From the NCBI GenBank assembly GCA_964023205.1, contig OZ026845.1, positions 5,962,001 through 6,026,000 on the forward strand: DNA of 64,000 nt, read 5' to 3'. The notes below the pieces were generated by a model. That model was not told where the DNA came from and did not search any database. It saw only the letters and a program-made list of their open reading frames with translations. How positions within the stretch are numbered: position 1 is the stretch's first letter; every line of letters starts with the position of its first letter. Made by a program: the position numbers and the translations under genes. Positions 46,901 to 57,400 of this stretch are shown here, piece after piece. The stretch comes from Lutraria lutraria. Taxonomy: Eukaryota > Mollusca > Bivalvia > Venerida > Mactridae.

Positions 46901-49829
46901 TTCATCAACGGCTGTAGGACCTCATTATGATCCATACGACGAAAATGTGTAAGTTAGAACCTTGTGATATTCTTTTAAAGGCCAATTAGCTTTTTGAATA
47001 TACATGTATAAACACAGAACGATAGATAAAATAATAGTGAAATATTAGACACCTACAGCATGGGAAAAGAAAAAAAGTGAGAAAAATGGGTGTACCGTTT
47101 CTCGGGCTTAAGAAAACTAATAGGATCGCAAGGAAACATTATAATAAGTCGGGTAACCAGTTACAGATATTTTTAAACGCCTAAGCGGACATTAATGCCA
47201 TACATACATTAAGTATTAATTAAGTAAAGTCGAGTCGCTCAGTTGTCCCAGTGAAATCACCACTCCCATTTCAAATCAGGATCGAGCGAAGCAGTTTGGA
47301 GATCGTCTCGAATTGACCTATGTATTTGACCTTTGCATTTGACCTTTGCATTGGTTAATCAAACGATGGCTTTCTTGATCTACGTAGACTATGTACTTTA
47401 TACACGTCTGAATAACTTATATGTATATGTTCTATTTAAATTATCTGTTTTTGATCTACTGAAAGTTTCTGCAATAATATTTAATGTTAATCAAACGCAT
47501 CGAGTGCGTGATTGTAATGAGTTCGTGCCTATTAGAAAAATACATATTTAATAATCACAGTTCCCTTTATCCCCTAGAATATACGCAGGCATCTGTACCA
47601 CAATGTCACGTCTGTAAACGTGCAAATCCGTCATGAAATTGTCATCCATACATTAAAGATGTAATTCGTAGAAAAACTCACATTGTGTTTCTTTTCGAAT
47701 ATATGACGTCATTACATTATTACGACATAATCAATGTAACTATGGATATTCACAATGTCCACTTTTTTAACTTAATTGTACTGACATTTATCTAAGTATT
47801 TAAGTATTGAAAGTTTCTAATGTAAAAAAAAACAGCGGTATATCGGTATAATGCATGTCATATTCAAATGCGTGGAATTAAGCCCGCCGTAATCACTGAT
47901 AGCCAATGAACTAGCGCGTCCAAGTGTTGCTGTTTTGCATATCCTGGTTCCGTAAAACTAGTTCTACTTTCGGTTTTCATTCGATGGGTCAGTAATTTCT
48001 CTACAGACGTATGCATGCATTTGCAATAATCTACCATCGATTTATGTGTTTTGTGCCTTTTTGACATTATCTTGACATTACAGGGCGAATTATTGTCTAT
48101 TGATCACTTTACACAAAATGGTGGCGTAAACATCGAGTTCATTGTGTCAGCGTATATATGATTTGCGTGACTAAGTTTTTGTTTAATGCGGTGATGTACT
48201 GTTATATTAAAAAGCAGTAGTATTGATGTTGATATTTACTGTTACTTGTGTGTTTTTCACTTGTTTGTGTATTACAAAAAGTTTGGGCAATTTCATTATT
48301 TATCATGGCTTAATTTAATATGCTATTAACCTTTTCAATGATTTTGTTCTTTTTTTTAACTGGAAAAGAGTTATATACCTTTATACAGTGTCAAACACAT
48401 ATATGCCCTGCATAATAATTATTTAAATATTAAATCGGTCCGTTAGTGAATAGTCGAAACTATTTGCATGGTAACCAAAAGTAGGTGTACATTTGTCTTT
48501 TTTGTTTAGTATGGAAAAAATCACCAACATACAGTACATTCAGTTCTTTGTTAATATACAGTACAACCTCTCCAGAGCGGCCCTCTCTTGAGCAACAGCC
48601 TTCCTTCAACAACAGCATGATTGTTTCACAAGTTGCACAGTTTAACTACATTGTATCAATTTAACCTCTCTGGACCAACAACCTCTCGATTACAACATAA
48701 TTTTCTACTCCTACAATGTGTTCCTTAGGAGAGGTTAAGCACTGTACATGTCTATTTCAGTGACGTTGGTGATTTGGGGGTTATTGGTACAAAAAAAGGA
48801 AAGGTAACGCAACAACATCCGGAGACCTTCCTTACTTTGTTCGGTGACTACTCTATCGTAGGACGAAGTGTTATGGTAAGTGAAAATGATTTAATGACTT
48901 AAAAACATGGGGCGGTAAGATTTAGGAAATGTATATGATTTTTATAGATATCAATGATAGAAAATGATTCACCATTAGATTCTCAAACTGCTCTGTATAA
49001 CATTCCTTTGAGTTACTTTTCCCTTGTTTGTACTGAAGTCTATAAGAGTAACCCATATTTCAAAGATTATAGATTAAAGAACACCCCTTTCAATGTAAAC
49101 ACATGGTAAGTTGATATCAAAATGTACACTCGTAACTACATTGTACTCGGGCATTTCCGTGACTGAGAAATACGCCTCGTATATAAGTGTAGAGTTACAA
49201 ATTTTGGTTGTGTAGTTTCCGATCACTACTTTGTCAACACTAAGTACTCGTTTTCAAGAATCATTCTCAGAATTACAGACTATCGAACGTGTTTATAAAA
49301 TGGGCATCAACTTCCAACTGAAAGAAACATAGGTTGTTTCCATCGTTGGAATCCCAGAATCAGACATGATGGAAAGTAACCCGTGAACAACAACAAAATG
49401 GCGGTCTGCCTATTATGTCCGAGGCAACGCCGAAGAGTTGCAAAATCTATTCGCTTTATCGCATATTATCAAAATGCTCCGTAAGCACTGACTGGGGGTG
49501 TATGTTAGGTCGGTTTACCAAAAACAAACATTTTACGCTTTATTGCAATGGCAATCTTTTAAAAATATCTATCAACATTACCCCAAGAAGTTAAGCTGTC
49601 CACAACTTTTATGGGTGACCCTCATTATAATGTGAATTCTGGTTTATTTTAGATTCATCACGAAAATCATGATGTCCTTTCTTGCTGTGTAATCGGATGG
49701 GCAAGGGACGACTACCGTGACGATATAGCACACGCCCATTTGCATGATATCGATCACGGCTCCCATACGCACGACCACTCTGGTCACGGTCACAGTCATT
49801 CTCATGACCATGACCACCATGATCACTAA
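43815..49829 (+). CDS. Secreted SOD-like, histidine-rich metal-binding protein (EP/HIP/pernin/cavortin type)
   Basis: Six exons (43815-43932, 45125-45340, 45701-45774, 46785-46948, 48761-48875, 49653-49829) join in phase into 287 codons and TAA. Residues 1-21 are a signal peptide; a basic stretch (GKRKGKK) follows. Residues 70-114 are His-rich (HVHVHVHT). Residues 115-245 are a Cu/Zn-SOD fold: VRFTQ, AHVHVSGDL, GCSSTAVGPHYDPY, DVGDLG, YSIVGRSVMIHHE, SCCVIGW. The copper ligands are kept (His164, His166, His183, His231) and so is Asp195, but the loop with the two zinc histidines is shortened and they are lost. The catalytic Arg before the last Cys is replaced (Val237). The tail (256-287) has 15 His in 32 residues. 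By family this is a haemolymph or extrapallial-fluid metal carrier rather than an efficient dismutase. The start was chosen for its leader and phase; a noncoding first exon may lie upstream. Confidence 0.88.
43945..44137 (+). mobile_element. MITE family D, in intron 1 of the SOD-like gene
   Basis: TTACAATCAAACCAATTATT and GCAGCCACCTCCG on the left, GCAAAAGTTTTGACTGTA on the right. It starts 12 bases after the exon 1 donor. Confidence 0.65.
44328..44475. repeat. Near-perfect 148-bp inverted repeat (hairpin) in intron 1 of the SOD-like gene
   Basis: CACAGGTAACTGTATCATGA, then ATAGATAAT and A/T runs, mirrored exactly by TCATGATACAGTTACCTGTG. It has an AT-only centre. Confidence 0.9.
44614..44790 (+). 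mobile_element. MITE family D, in intron 1 of the SOD-like gene
   Basis: TACAGTCAAACTTGTGTTAG and CACAGGTTTGACTGTA ends, both well preserved. Confidence 0.75.
45125..45340 (+). CDS. Exon 2 of the SOD-like gene: His-rich region
   Basis: The acceptor is CACGTTTCAG and the donor GTAAGT. It encodes DEDQLSNEVQGLKDKFDELM, a short probable helix, then a His/Asp-rich segment with GHDH and HVHVHVH. Confidence 0.88.
45701..45774 (+). CDS. Exon 3 of the SOD-like gene: start of the SOD fold
   Basis: The acceptor is TTTGTGTTACAG and the donor GTAAAT. It encodes YHKAVCDMHYPSIDVNGTVR and FTQA, the first strands of the Cu/Zn-SOD barrel. Confidence 0.88.
45840..46020 (+). mobile_element. MITE family E, in intron 3 of the SOD-like gene
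   Basis: TACAGTACAACCTCTCCAGA and GAGAGGTTGCACTGTA ends. Confidence 0.8.
46298..46640 (+). repeat. Dispersed repeat family H, copy 3, in intron 3 of the SOD-like gene
   Basis: CGGGCATTCCCGTCACTGAG, TTTTCAAGAATCATTCTCAG, GATGGAAAGTAGCCCGTGAA and TTATGTCCGAGGCACTTTCT. Confidence 0.75.
46785..46948 (+). CDS. Exon 4 of the SOD-like gene: copper-site loop
   Basis: The acceptor is TTTTCTGTTACAG and the donor GTAAGT. It encodes HVHVSGDL (His164, His166) and GPHYDP (His183), three of the four copper ligands, plus Cys175, which normally forms the SOD intramolecular disulfide. Confidence 0.9.
47067..47190 (+). mobile_element. MITE family F, partial, in intron 4 of the SOD-like gene
   Basis: GTACCGTTTCTCGGGCTTAA, GATCGCAAGGAAACATTATA, GGGTAACCAG and AAACGCC. 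Confidence 0.55.
48557..48746 (+). mobile_element. MITE family E, ending 14 bp before exon 5 of the SOD-like gene
   Basis: TACAGTACAACCTCTCCAGA on the left, GAGAGGTTAAGCACTGTA on the right. It lies against the acceptor of the DVGDLG exon. Confidence 0.8.
48761..48875 (+). CDS. Exon 5 of the SOD-like gene: DVGDLG and SIVGRS motifs
   Basis: The acceptor is CTATTTCAG and the donor GTAAGT. It encodes DVGDLGVIG (Asp195 kept; the preceding zinc His of RHVGDLG is absent) and GDYSIVGRSVM. Confidence 0.9.
49128..49440 (+). repeat. Dispersed repeat family H, copy 4, in intron 5 of the SOD-like gene
   Basis: CGGGCATTTCCGTGACTGAG, CAACACTAAGTACTCGTTTT, CAAGAATCATTCTCAGAATT and GATGGAAAGTAACCCGTGAA. It holds a single copy of the 20-bp unit that is expanded at 15701. 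Confidence 0.75.
49653..49829 (+). CDS. Exon 6 of the SOD-like gene: last copper His and His-rich tail
   Basis: The acceptor is GGTTTATTTTAG. It encodes IHHENHDVLSCCVIGWARDD (His231 is the fourth copper ligand; Cys240/Cys241) and then a tail of alternating His, Asp, Ser and Gly ending at TAA. Confidence 0.9.
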   Translation: MHHENHDVLSCCVIGWARDDYRDDIAHAHLHDIDHGSHTHDHSGHGHSHSHDHDHHDH

Positions 49830-49977
49830 ACGAGATTCGGATGTTCGCCGTTTCGGACACTGGTGACTTTTTTGGATACTAAAGAGAACATTGTTGATGT
49901 TTATTAATTATGTGCCGCTTGACAACCCATTTTGAAGATACTTGCTAGTATATGATTAGTTGTAGTAACAAAATTGA

Positions 49978-49983
49978 AATAAA
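49978..49983 (+). terminator. Poly(A) signal of the SOD-like gene
   Basis: AATAAA lies about 150 bases after the stop codon, with no closer canonical hexamer seen. It fits a short 3' UTR. Confidence 0.65.
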
Positions 49984-50068
49984 AAACTTTTAGCGCCTTA
50001 ATATCGTTCAGCATCATTGTTGTCGTCTTTTATTGTACACTGTGTTCAAATTGAAAATAAGACAATGT

Positions 50069-50220
50069 GGTCAAACCTGTGTTAGTGGCCACCTCCAAAT
50101 AAAGGCATCACTGTGAATAAATGTCATTATTTTAAAAACCGTCATTGTTTATACAGAGCATAGTGACCAGGTCACCTGTCAATAAAGGCCACATTATGTC
50201 TTTCCCAATGTTGGTCTTTT
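50069..50220 (+). mobile_element. MITE family D, truncated, downstream of the SOD-like gene
   Basis: GTCAAACCTGTGTTAGTGGC and CACCTCCAAATAAAGG on the left. The right end is lost after CACATTATGTCTTTCCCAAT. Confidence 0.6.
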
Positions 50221-51389
50221 CGCTGTATTATGCCGTAAAAAGGCTACTTTAAAAATCGATAGTTCAATGATTTAGAAGTTTTATTGCATACCACCGAAAC
50301 AAGCACAAGTGATCATCGGCGAAATGTGAGAATCTCAGACTAAATTGAAGACGTTTTATTGTCGAAAACGTGATGACACTCTTTGAATCAACGGTAAAAG
50401 TAATCTGTCCATACAATTAACTGTGATGCGTTTTTTACACGTTCTTTATATGATGTACACTATACAACGGAATGTAAAACATTTTAAGTTTAGTCTCCTA
50501 ATTTTACACTCTTATTTCTTGTTACTAGAGATAAATTTTAACCAATTCATATATCTTATTACATGTAATATATTTCCCTTTTTACACGCATCATACTTGT
50601 TGCTTTCCTTTCAAGTCATTCAAATGCGCGCAACATGACCATGCATTAGTCGTTGATGTGCAATGAAAACAACATTAAACCAACTTCAGAATAAACAGAG
50701 ATTTTATGTAAAATTGAATCATTGACAGTTTATGCAACTTCCGAGTAAAGACCACTTCAAATGAAAAACAACCCGGCATTCAAGAAGGTGGATTTGGTTA
50801 TAAGAATTTGCTGTACATTCGTAAATGCGTGTTATAAAGTTTCAATTGAGAATTATAACTCGAATAACTCCAAGATGAATTATATTGTAGAACTTTAACT
50901 ACCAGCCAACCGTTAGTAACAACTACATCTTGACAAAGACCCTGTTCAAAATATAGTGACGGTTTACTATACATTTGCACTGTCATTTAACGAGTGGATT
51001 GAAATTTGAACTGCATTGACAGGTTGTCATTTTGTTCTATCTATCACGTCAAAAACGATCACTTGGGCATAGTCATGTCTTTGACGAAAAGTCCAATACA
51101 CTGAACATTATACCATATGATACACTAGACAAGGGCACCATTATTAAGATCAAGTTCCGGGGTACTGATCAAATAGCATAACGTGTCTATTAAAATTTCT
51201 AATTATGATCGAACAATAATAATGTTATCAGGGATATTATAGATACATTAGTTTGTCAGTATTATTGGTCTGAACATTTGTGTACAAACATTATTCAGCT
51301 CCATCTTTTCAACCAAAATATTTTTATAACCTCAGGGCGAGGTTTCATTCAACTAGCCTTAATATATTAAATTGGAATACTTTCTTTCT
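50221..51389. other. Intergenic, nothing recognised
   Basis: AT-rich, no coding signal and no clear repeat. Confidence 0.5.
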
Positions 51390-51660
51390 CTCTGGGGGTT
51401 TAACGTCGCACCAGCGGCCAGGACCATTTTGGTGACTTGTTCAGCTTGTATAGTGGCAGGAAGACCACAAGGTATACATCAGGATAGAATCCCCAACCTC
51501 TATTTGGACAGCTTCCTAGCATGTGAAATTTGTCCGATCCGTAATGGGATTTCAGCTACATTGTATTTATCACTATGGTCAGAGGCATTATATGCCGATA
51601 ATACCAATAAACCTAAACAATTCAGAAACCATATAACCGCTCGACCGGATGCCCATTTAT
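51390..51660 (-). mobile_element. tRNA-headed SINE (family C), long diverged copy
   Basis: CTCTGGGGGTTTAACGTCGC and ACCAGCGGCCAGG at the 3' end (read reversed), and CCGCTCGACCGGATG at the head. The internal open frame is not a gene. Confidence 0.55.
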
Positions 51661-52084
51661 CATATTGAAAAGAATACATTTCATACAAAATAAAATAGTA
51701 GGTTAATTGGTTAGAATCCGCCGGATTTTCCAACTGCATGGTACGTATATATACACATGTACAAGTCAACTTCAGATAACCCGATACAGTATTGGATATT
51801 GGAAGAAAAAGATCAAATTATATTCAAGGCTGACACGAAGCCATCACTTCAAACGTTTTTAAATTTGCAAATTGTGGCATATACACTATGAACTGTACCA
51901 CACACTAGCTAAATTATATTGAGATAGTCTGCATGTATGAGATATAGGAGAGTAACTGTTGTACTTAGACACTATGTTAGACATTGTAAATATAGAATAC
52001 AATAAATCTATGGATAGAACTACGTCTATATATTTCATACTATAAATAAACAACAAACACAGCACAAATGAAATACAGCAGGGG

Positions 52085-52455
52085 AATCTTCCCGTTCGGG
52101 AAATCAGTAAATGGGGCTTCTCCTATTTCCTGATTGGGAAATTTGGTACTAAATTTATTAATGTAACAGATTTCCCATTTGGGAAAAACATTTTTGTAAA
52201 ATCACTTCTTTTGTACGAGTTTTACTCAAACTCCATGTACATAAGAATATGCAACCGATCTTTAAACAGATTATGCCATATTAAATTTAAAAGAAATATC
52301 TAACTTTATACTATTCAGATTTTTAAAAAAATATATACACAAATGTAGTTATTTTTTAATTGAACACTGAAATAGGTCATTTTCAGAAGAAATTGCTAAA
52401 AAGGCAATGTTTCCCGATTTGGCAACTTGATTTCCCGATCGGGATATTTGTTTAG
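52085..52455. repeat. Cluster of TTCCCGATTGGGAA-type palindromes
   Basis: TTCCCGTTCGGGAA, TTTCCTGATTGGGAA, TTTCCCATTTGGGAA and TTTCCCGATCGGGA occur within 370 bp, separated by unrelated AT-rich sequence. Confidence 0.65.
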
Positions 52456-52863
52456 ATTTTTTAGAAGGTTCAGAATCATCATTAATGATGGTTTCTTATA
52501 AGGTTTTCCGACGTCTGTGCAGTATAAACGCTCAGGCGGGGTTTTTAAAATTCCGTAAAGCGCGCTAGCTTCGAGACAAAACGTGTGGCAAATTCAGAAT
52601 CGGGAACAGCTAATAACCGCCCCATGCACGACTTAATTGAAGTATGATTAGGATTTTTAGTATTCCTGTGTCAAAGAATAAGTTCTCGAATTTTAGTAGG
52701 TTTTGCGATTTTTTTTATATGAAGAATGAATAATTTCATAGATAAACATTAATGCTTTTATAATTATAGTTCAATTTTCTTGTAGTCAATATCGAATAGG
52801 CCTATTGGACGATGCCATTGTAAAGGTAATCACTGTAAATTGATTGCCAAAATTATTTTAAAT

Positions 52864-53436
52864 CCGTAGAAAAGTGCTATTTATGTGAACCAGAGTCGTG
52901 GTGTATTGGATAAGGTGGCATGTGCATTGAATACATGATACTTTTACAAAACGAAGTAGATGCGTGTGGTTCGAACTCAGTCAGTGGCACTTTTTTACAT
53001 TTCTTTTTTTTTATTTGTTGGTTCTTATTACATGTATGTTTACGCGCTGATTATAGTACCTTTTTGCATAAATTTCAAAAGAGAAAAAGGATAAAAAATG
53101 CATTTGTTATCTGGTGTATGTCTCATTGTTTTATACATTTTATTGCACGAAATCACGAATACAAATTATAATTTTAAATACTGTACATACTTAACACCTA
53201 AACTGGTTTCTACTTATTATATAATTACTCCGCAATTAAAATGATATATAAATGCTAATTACCCAGTGAGGTTATTTTATTTTTGTCAATTTCACGGAAC
53301 AATTTAAGTTTAATTTTCTTATCGTTATACGACAACGCATCTGCTTCGTTTTGTAAAAATATCATGTATTCAATGCACATGCCAGCTTATCCAATACACC
53401 ATGACTCTGGTTCACATAAATAGCACTTTACTACGG
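52864..53436. mobile_element. Foldback element with two inverted tRNA-like heads
   Basis: The first ~100 bases (CCGTAGAAAAGTGCTATTTA, GTGGTGTATTGGATAAGGTG, ATTGAATACATGATA, AAAACGAAGTAGATGCG) recur inverted at 53330-53436. The left head is followed by GTGGTTCGAACTC, a B-box-like motif. Confidence 0.75.
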
Positions 53437-54129
53437 TTACTCGTATTAGTTAATGTTTATTAAAACAAACAAAAAACACTCAGTAAAAATGACGTCGAAC
53501 TCCAGACACAGTCCTCAGTATTCACTTACATTGGGCTTTACCAATTGCGCCACAGAGGACAGTGATATGATGTTTCATAGATTATTCTATAGCATATTAA
53601 ATGCAGTATTCTTGTTACCTATATATTTACAAATGGGATCTTACATTGCTGACCTAAAAAATGAATGAACTATATATAGTGTTCGTCTATTCGAACATAT
53701 CTGTTCCAATGTGTATATTTCATCCAAGTCACTGTTTCATTGAGAGACAACTAGTATATAGTGTTCCTGCACTAATTTACTGAATGACCGTGACTATTTT
53801 CATTATGTGGTAAATTTTGTTACCTCAACTGTTTATGAATGATACTTTTGTGCGGATGAATACTTATTTATTATAATTCATGTGTGTAAAGTTAACAAAG
53901 CAATTCGACATTCAATGACTAGCTAGACACTATATATATGATCAGCATTCATCTAGATCGAGCTACATTCGATGAAAGGACTGTATTGGCAACATAGTAA
54001 TAAAAGGTTGCCTATGTCTATCTCTATAATTATTCCATAGTAGGAATGTATGGCAAAAACAGTAATGCAAATCGCTAGACGATAAACATTCATCTCTACT
54101 TTCGAGACAATCAACATTCAACTCTACTA

Positions 54130-54384
54130 TTAAACTGGTTCCCGTTCCATGATGCAGTGCACCAAGTGCACACACAAGTCATCGGAAACCAGTTTACTCT
54201 ACGATAAACAGACTGTACTGCTCAGGGGAAGTAACCGCTGCGGGGAGAAACTGGTTCCCATTGACTTGTGTGTTAAACTGGTTCCCGGTGACTTGTGTGT
54301 AAGCACTGCAACATGGAACGAGAACCAGTTGAGGAGTTTGGCATAAAGTGGTTCCCGTTCCATGTACAAACGGGAACCAGTTTA
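54130..54384. mobile_element. Foldback MITE, TAAACTGGTTCCCGTTCCATG ends
   Basis: The left TAAACTGGTTCCCGTTCCAT is inverted at the right as CGGGAACCAGTTTA, with further inner copies of ACTGGTTCCC in both orientations. It ends about 90 bp upstream of the COG1 start codon. Confidence 0.8.
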
Positions 54385-54475
54385 AGTTTAGTATTGACCG
54401 TACCGTATCGGCCGTTGACTTGACTTTAGCTCTAACTTGACAGTATCAAAGGGCGGACAACTCGAAATTGCCAAC

Positions 54476-54494
54476 ATGTCAGTCGACACAAAAA
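54476..54494 (+). CDS. COG1: COG1 exon 1 (coding part, MSVDTK)
   Basis: A 19-base coding exon, ATG in context GCCAACATG, ending before GTATGT. Its one-base overhang joins the AT at the start of exon 2 to make Asn, giving MSVDTKNLPVHEMDTNILFE. No other start was found in the 3.8 kb before exon 2, except an in-frame Met in exon 2 itself. Assignment rests on phase and on a suitable short N-terminus. Confidence 0.7.
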
Positions 54495-57400
54495 GTATGT
54501 AAATATTTATTATTGTTGTATTCGGTTTAATAATTTGCCGTCTGTGTAAAGGAAGCATACTGCAAACACGTTGCTTATGCATGCTTTGCAAAACTGTCCA
54601 TGACAAATCCCACTTCCTCTTTGTTAGCTGAGACAAAACTTGAGTGGTTTTCGGATAAATCTAGAATCATGACAGCCTTCGATTTTTCTTAATGTGCTGA
54701 ATATATATTTTGATATATAGTGATAGCTACTTTGAATAACCATGGTAGCCAGAACTATTGAGGGGGTTTAACCCTGCCCAGATCCCCCCCCCCCATAATT
54801 CTGACACTGTGAGTGTGATTTAACAGTCAAATTTAACTTTTTAAGCACTGGACATTCGGTCCAGTCAAGGACTTATATACAAACATGGATTAGCAACTGC
54901 TAAAAATAGCTCAAACGATATTGTTAGACGATCCCATAATGCATTGCTATATACTCGGCAATGTCAGACAGCTGTAATCGGGTGTTTACGAACTTGATTA
55001 TAGTTTATATAGTCAAACTCCATGATACCGGTGGCCCCATGATACCGGTGTAAACACGAATCTCGTGATATTTCCATTATAACGCCATCTAGCAGACTGA
55101 ATGTTTAAAGGTAACTTTATCACTTCAATGCGTACAAAAAATTCCGTATATTTTGCTAACATAGAACGAACTCTGATGTTCATTTATTTTACCTCCATTT
55201 CGCTCTATTTGCTGTCAGTTACTAACTAAATCCTACCCATACTCTCCATTCTATATATTTGTCTCTTTTGCAATGAAATATTACACAAATCTGACAGTTA
55301 ATGACGTCATCAACAAATGATAAACAAATATAATCAATTTCGGCAGAAAAAATCGAATGATGCAATAAATATTTAGTCATTTCTTTACGTGTACACCGGT
55401 TGCATGGAGTTGTCTCCCGCGACGATCTTTCAAACATGTACTGATATTGACACTTAAAACATTGACATTTCGATACTCAAAAGTTTTCACCGATCATGAA
55501 GTAAATATAAGATGTGAATGAATGAGTATGCTTAATATTTTGTGTATATTAGTAGCAATTTCTTCATTTAAATGACATTTTCTATTAGTACACCGGTACC
55601 GTGGGACCCATCCTACTAAAAAAAACTCTGGCAATTTGGCACAGGAAGTTGGTAAAGGATGCAGCAAATTCCTAAAAAATATTTAGATACATAAATAATC
55701 CACAAGGTCTAAGTATAAGCATTGAAATAGGCATCAGTAGAATATTTTAAATTCCAAGATCATCAACACATCTACAGTATGGTTCGGGTGATTTGTCCGA
55801 AAATTGTGAATCGCCGCGGAATTAAAATCATGCTAAACCACAGGTAGATCGCATCAACTGATATGTGTGAAAAATAAGCGTTGACATAAATTATAATGAA
55901 CGAGTGTTGAGAACTTAATAGTAGTTGATGAGCTTTAATTAATCTGTCAGCTTCCGTATATATCATTGCGCGAAATAATATTACATGTAAACAGCGGACT
56001 GGTTTTATTGATTAGAGCACCCAGCTACATAGGTAAAATGAGAGACTGCGACTCGGTCTAAATAATGATTCTCGTCCTGGTACTCGATATATAAAACCCT
56101 AAAAATAGACATATGATTCTGGCCCTGTACGTAATGCTGCATATGTAAAACATGGCTACACAGTTTACAAATTTGCTTAGCAATTCGCCAGTTTTTCTAC
56201 ATATTTACTTCAAGAATGGGATTTCCTACTTGACAAAATTTAATCAGATGCCTGGATTTCTGTCGGTCTTGGCCGACAGATTCAGTAAGTGTTAAATCCT
56301 GAATTATCTTACCATGTGGCTGTTTTTGATTAGGATTTGATTACTTTTAACTGTTAATACGGAAGTTGCGAATCCATGTATGTATACAAGTCCTTGGTCC
56401 AGTGAAAATACAAACTTTACGTGACCGAAATGAGAATACACAAAATTCTATATAATTTGGCTGTATGTCATATTTTTGGAAGTTTAATCAAATATTTCAT
56501 TTATTTGTTCTGAAAAAAGATAAAATTATCACTGAAAAATTTACTGGACCTTCGGACCACTGACCTTTCAAATTTACCGGACCTATGGCCATTTTGGTGG
56601 CCTCTGTCCAAGGTCTGGTGCTAAATTTGAAGACTGTTTAATCACTTAGACATTTATCTTATTCTTAATCTTATATCTTACAATGTAACGTTAAATATTT
56701 AAGCAGGCAGTTTCATTTAGAGGTAGCTTGAAATCCGATCAGTACTCTTTGTCATGGGCATGCGCACATGTGCAGACCCTCTACAAGGAAATGGATGATG
56801 ATTGGTGGCATGTTTTTAAATCGCTTATTAATACAGTATTGATATTGCATTTTCGAGAAATATTCATGGCATAATGTTATCAAAGTATTTGAAATAATTT
56901 AGAGCATCAAGTTGTTATTCGGCTTAATTAATGGAGCATAGGTTCAACATTGCCCGTTGAGTATTTTGAACAATGGCAGAAAGCCATGCCATGGAAAGCA
57001 GTGAATAACTTGAATAAGTGAGTAAAGTGGTAAATTGTCAATTAAAAACCTATTGATGTAGTTGTTGTTTCATTTGCATTGATTTTTGGAGCAAGTTTGT
57101 TCACACAAGTTTCTTGTGCATTTGTGTGAAATTTCAGTAAAATGAGATTTAAATTTTATAAAGAATATGCTGCTTCATGCTGTAAGTGTCAAGTGGTCTT
57201 CCTCACTTTCCAAATTGATACTGGAAACACTTAATGCACCAGTGATTTTTTGCCTGATTGGGAAAGGTAACAGTACCAGACAAATTGGGAAAATTTTATG
57301 TTGTTTTGACCCAAATTGGGAATCTTTAATTAGTTTAAATAAATTGGGAATTTAAAATAATATATATATATTATCAACTGCTCCACTTTGGCTTGTATTT

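Noticed and set aside
51372..51668. A 98-residue open frame
   Set aside because: It lies inside a family C SINE copy and shows no protein signature.
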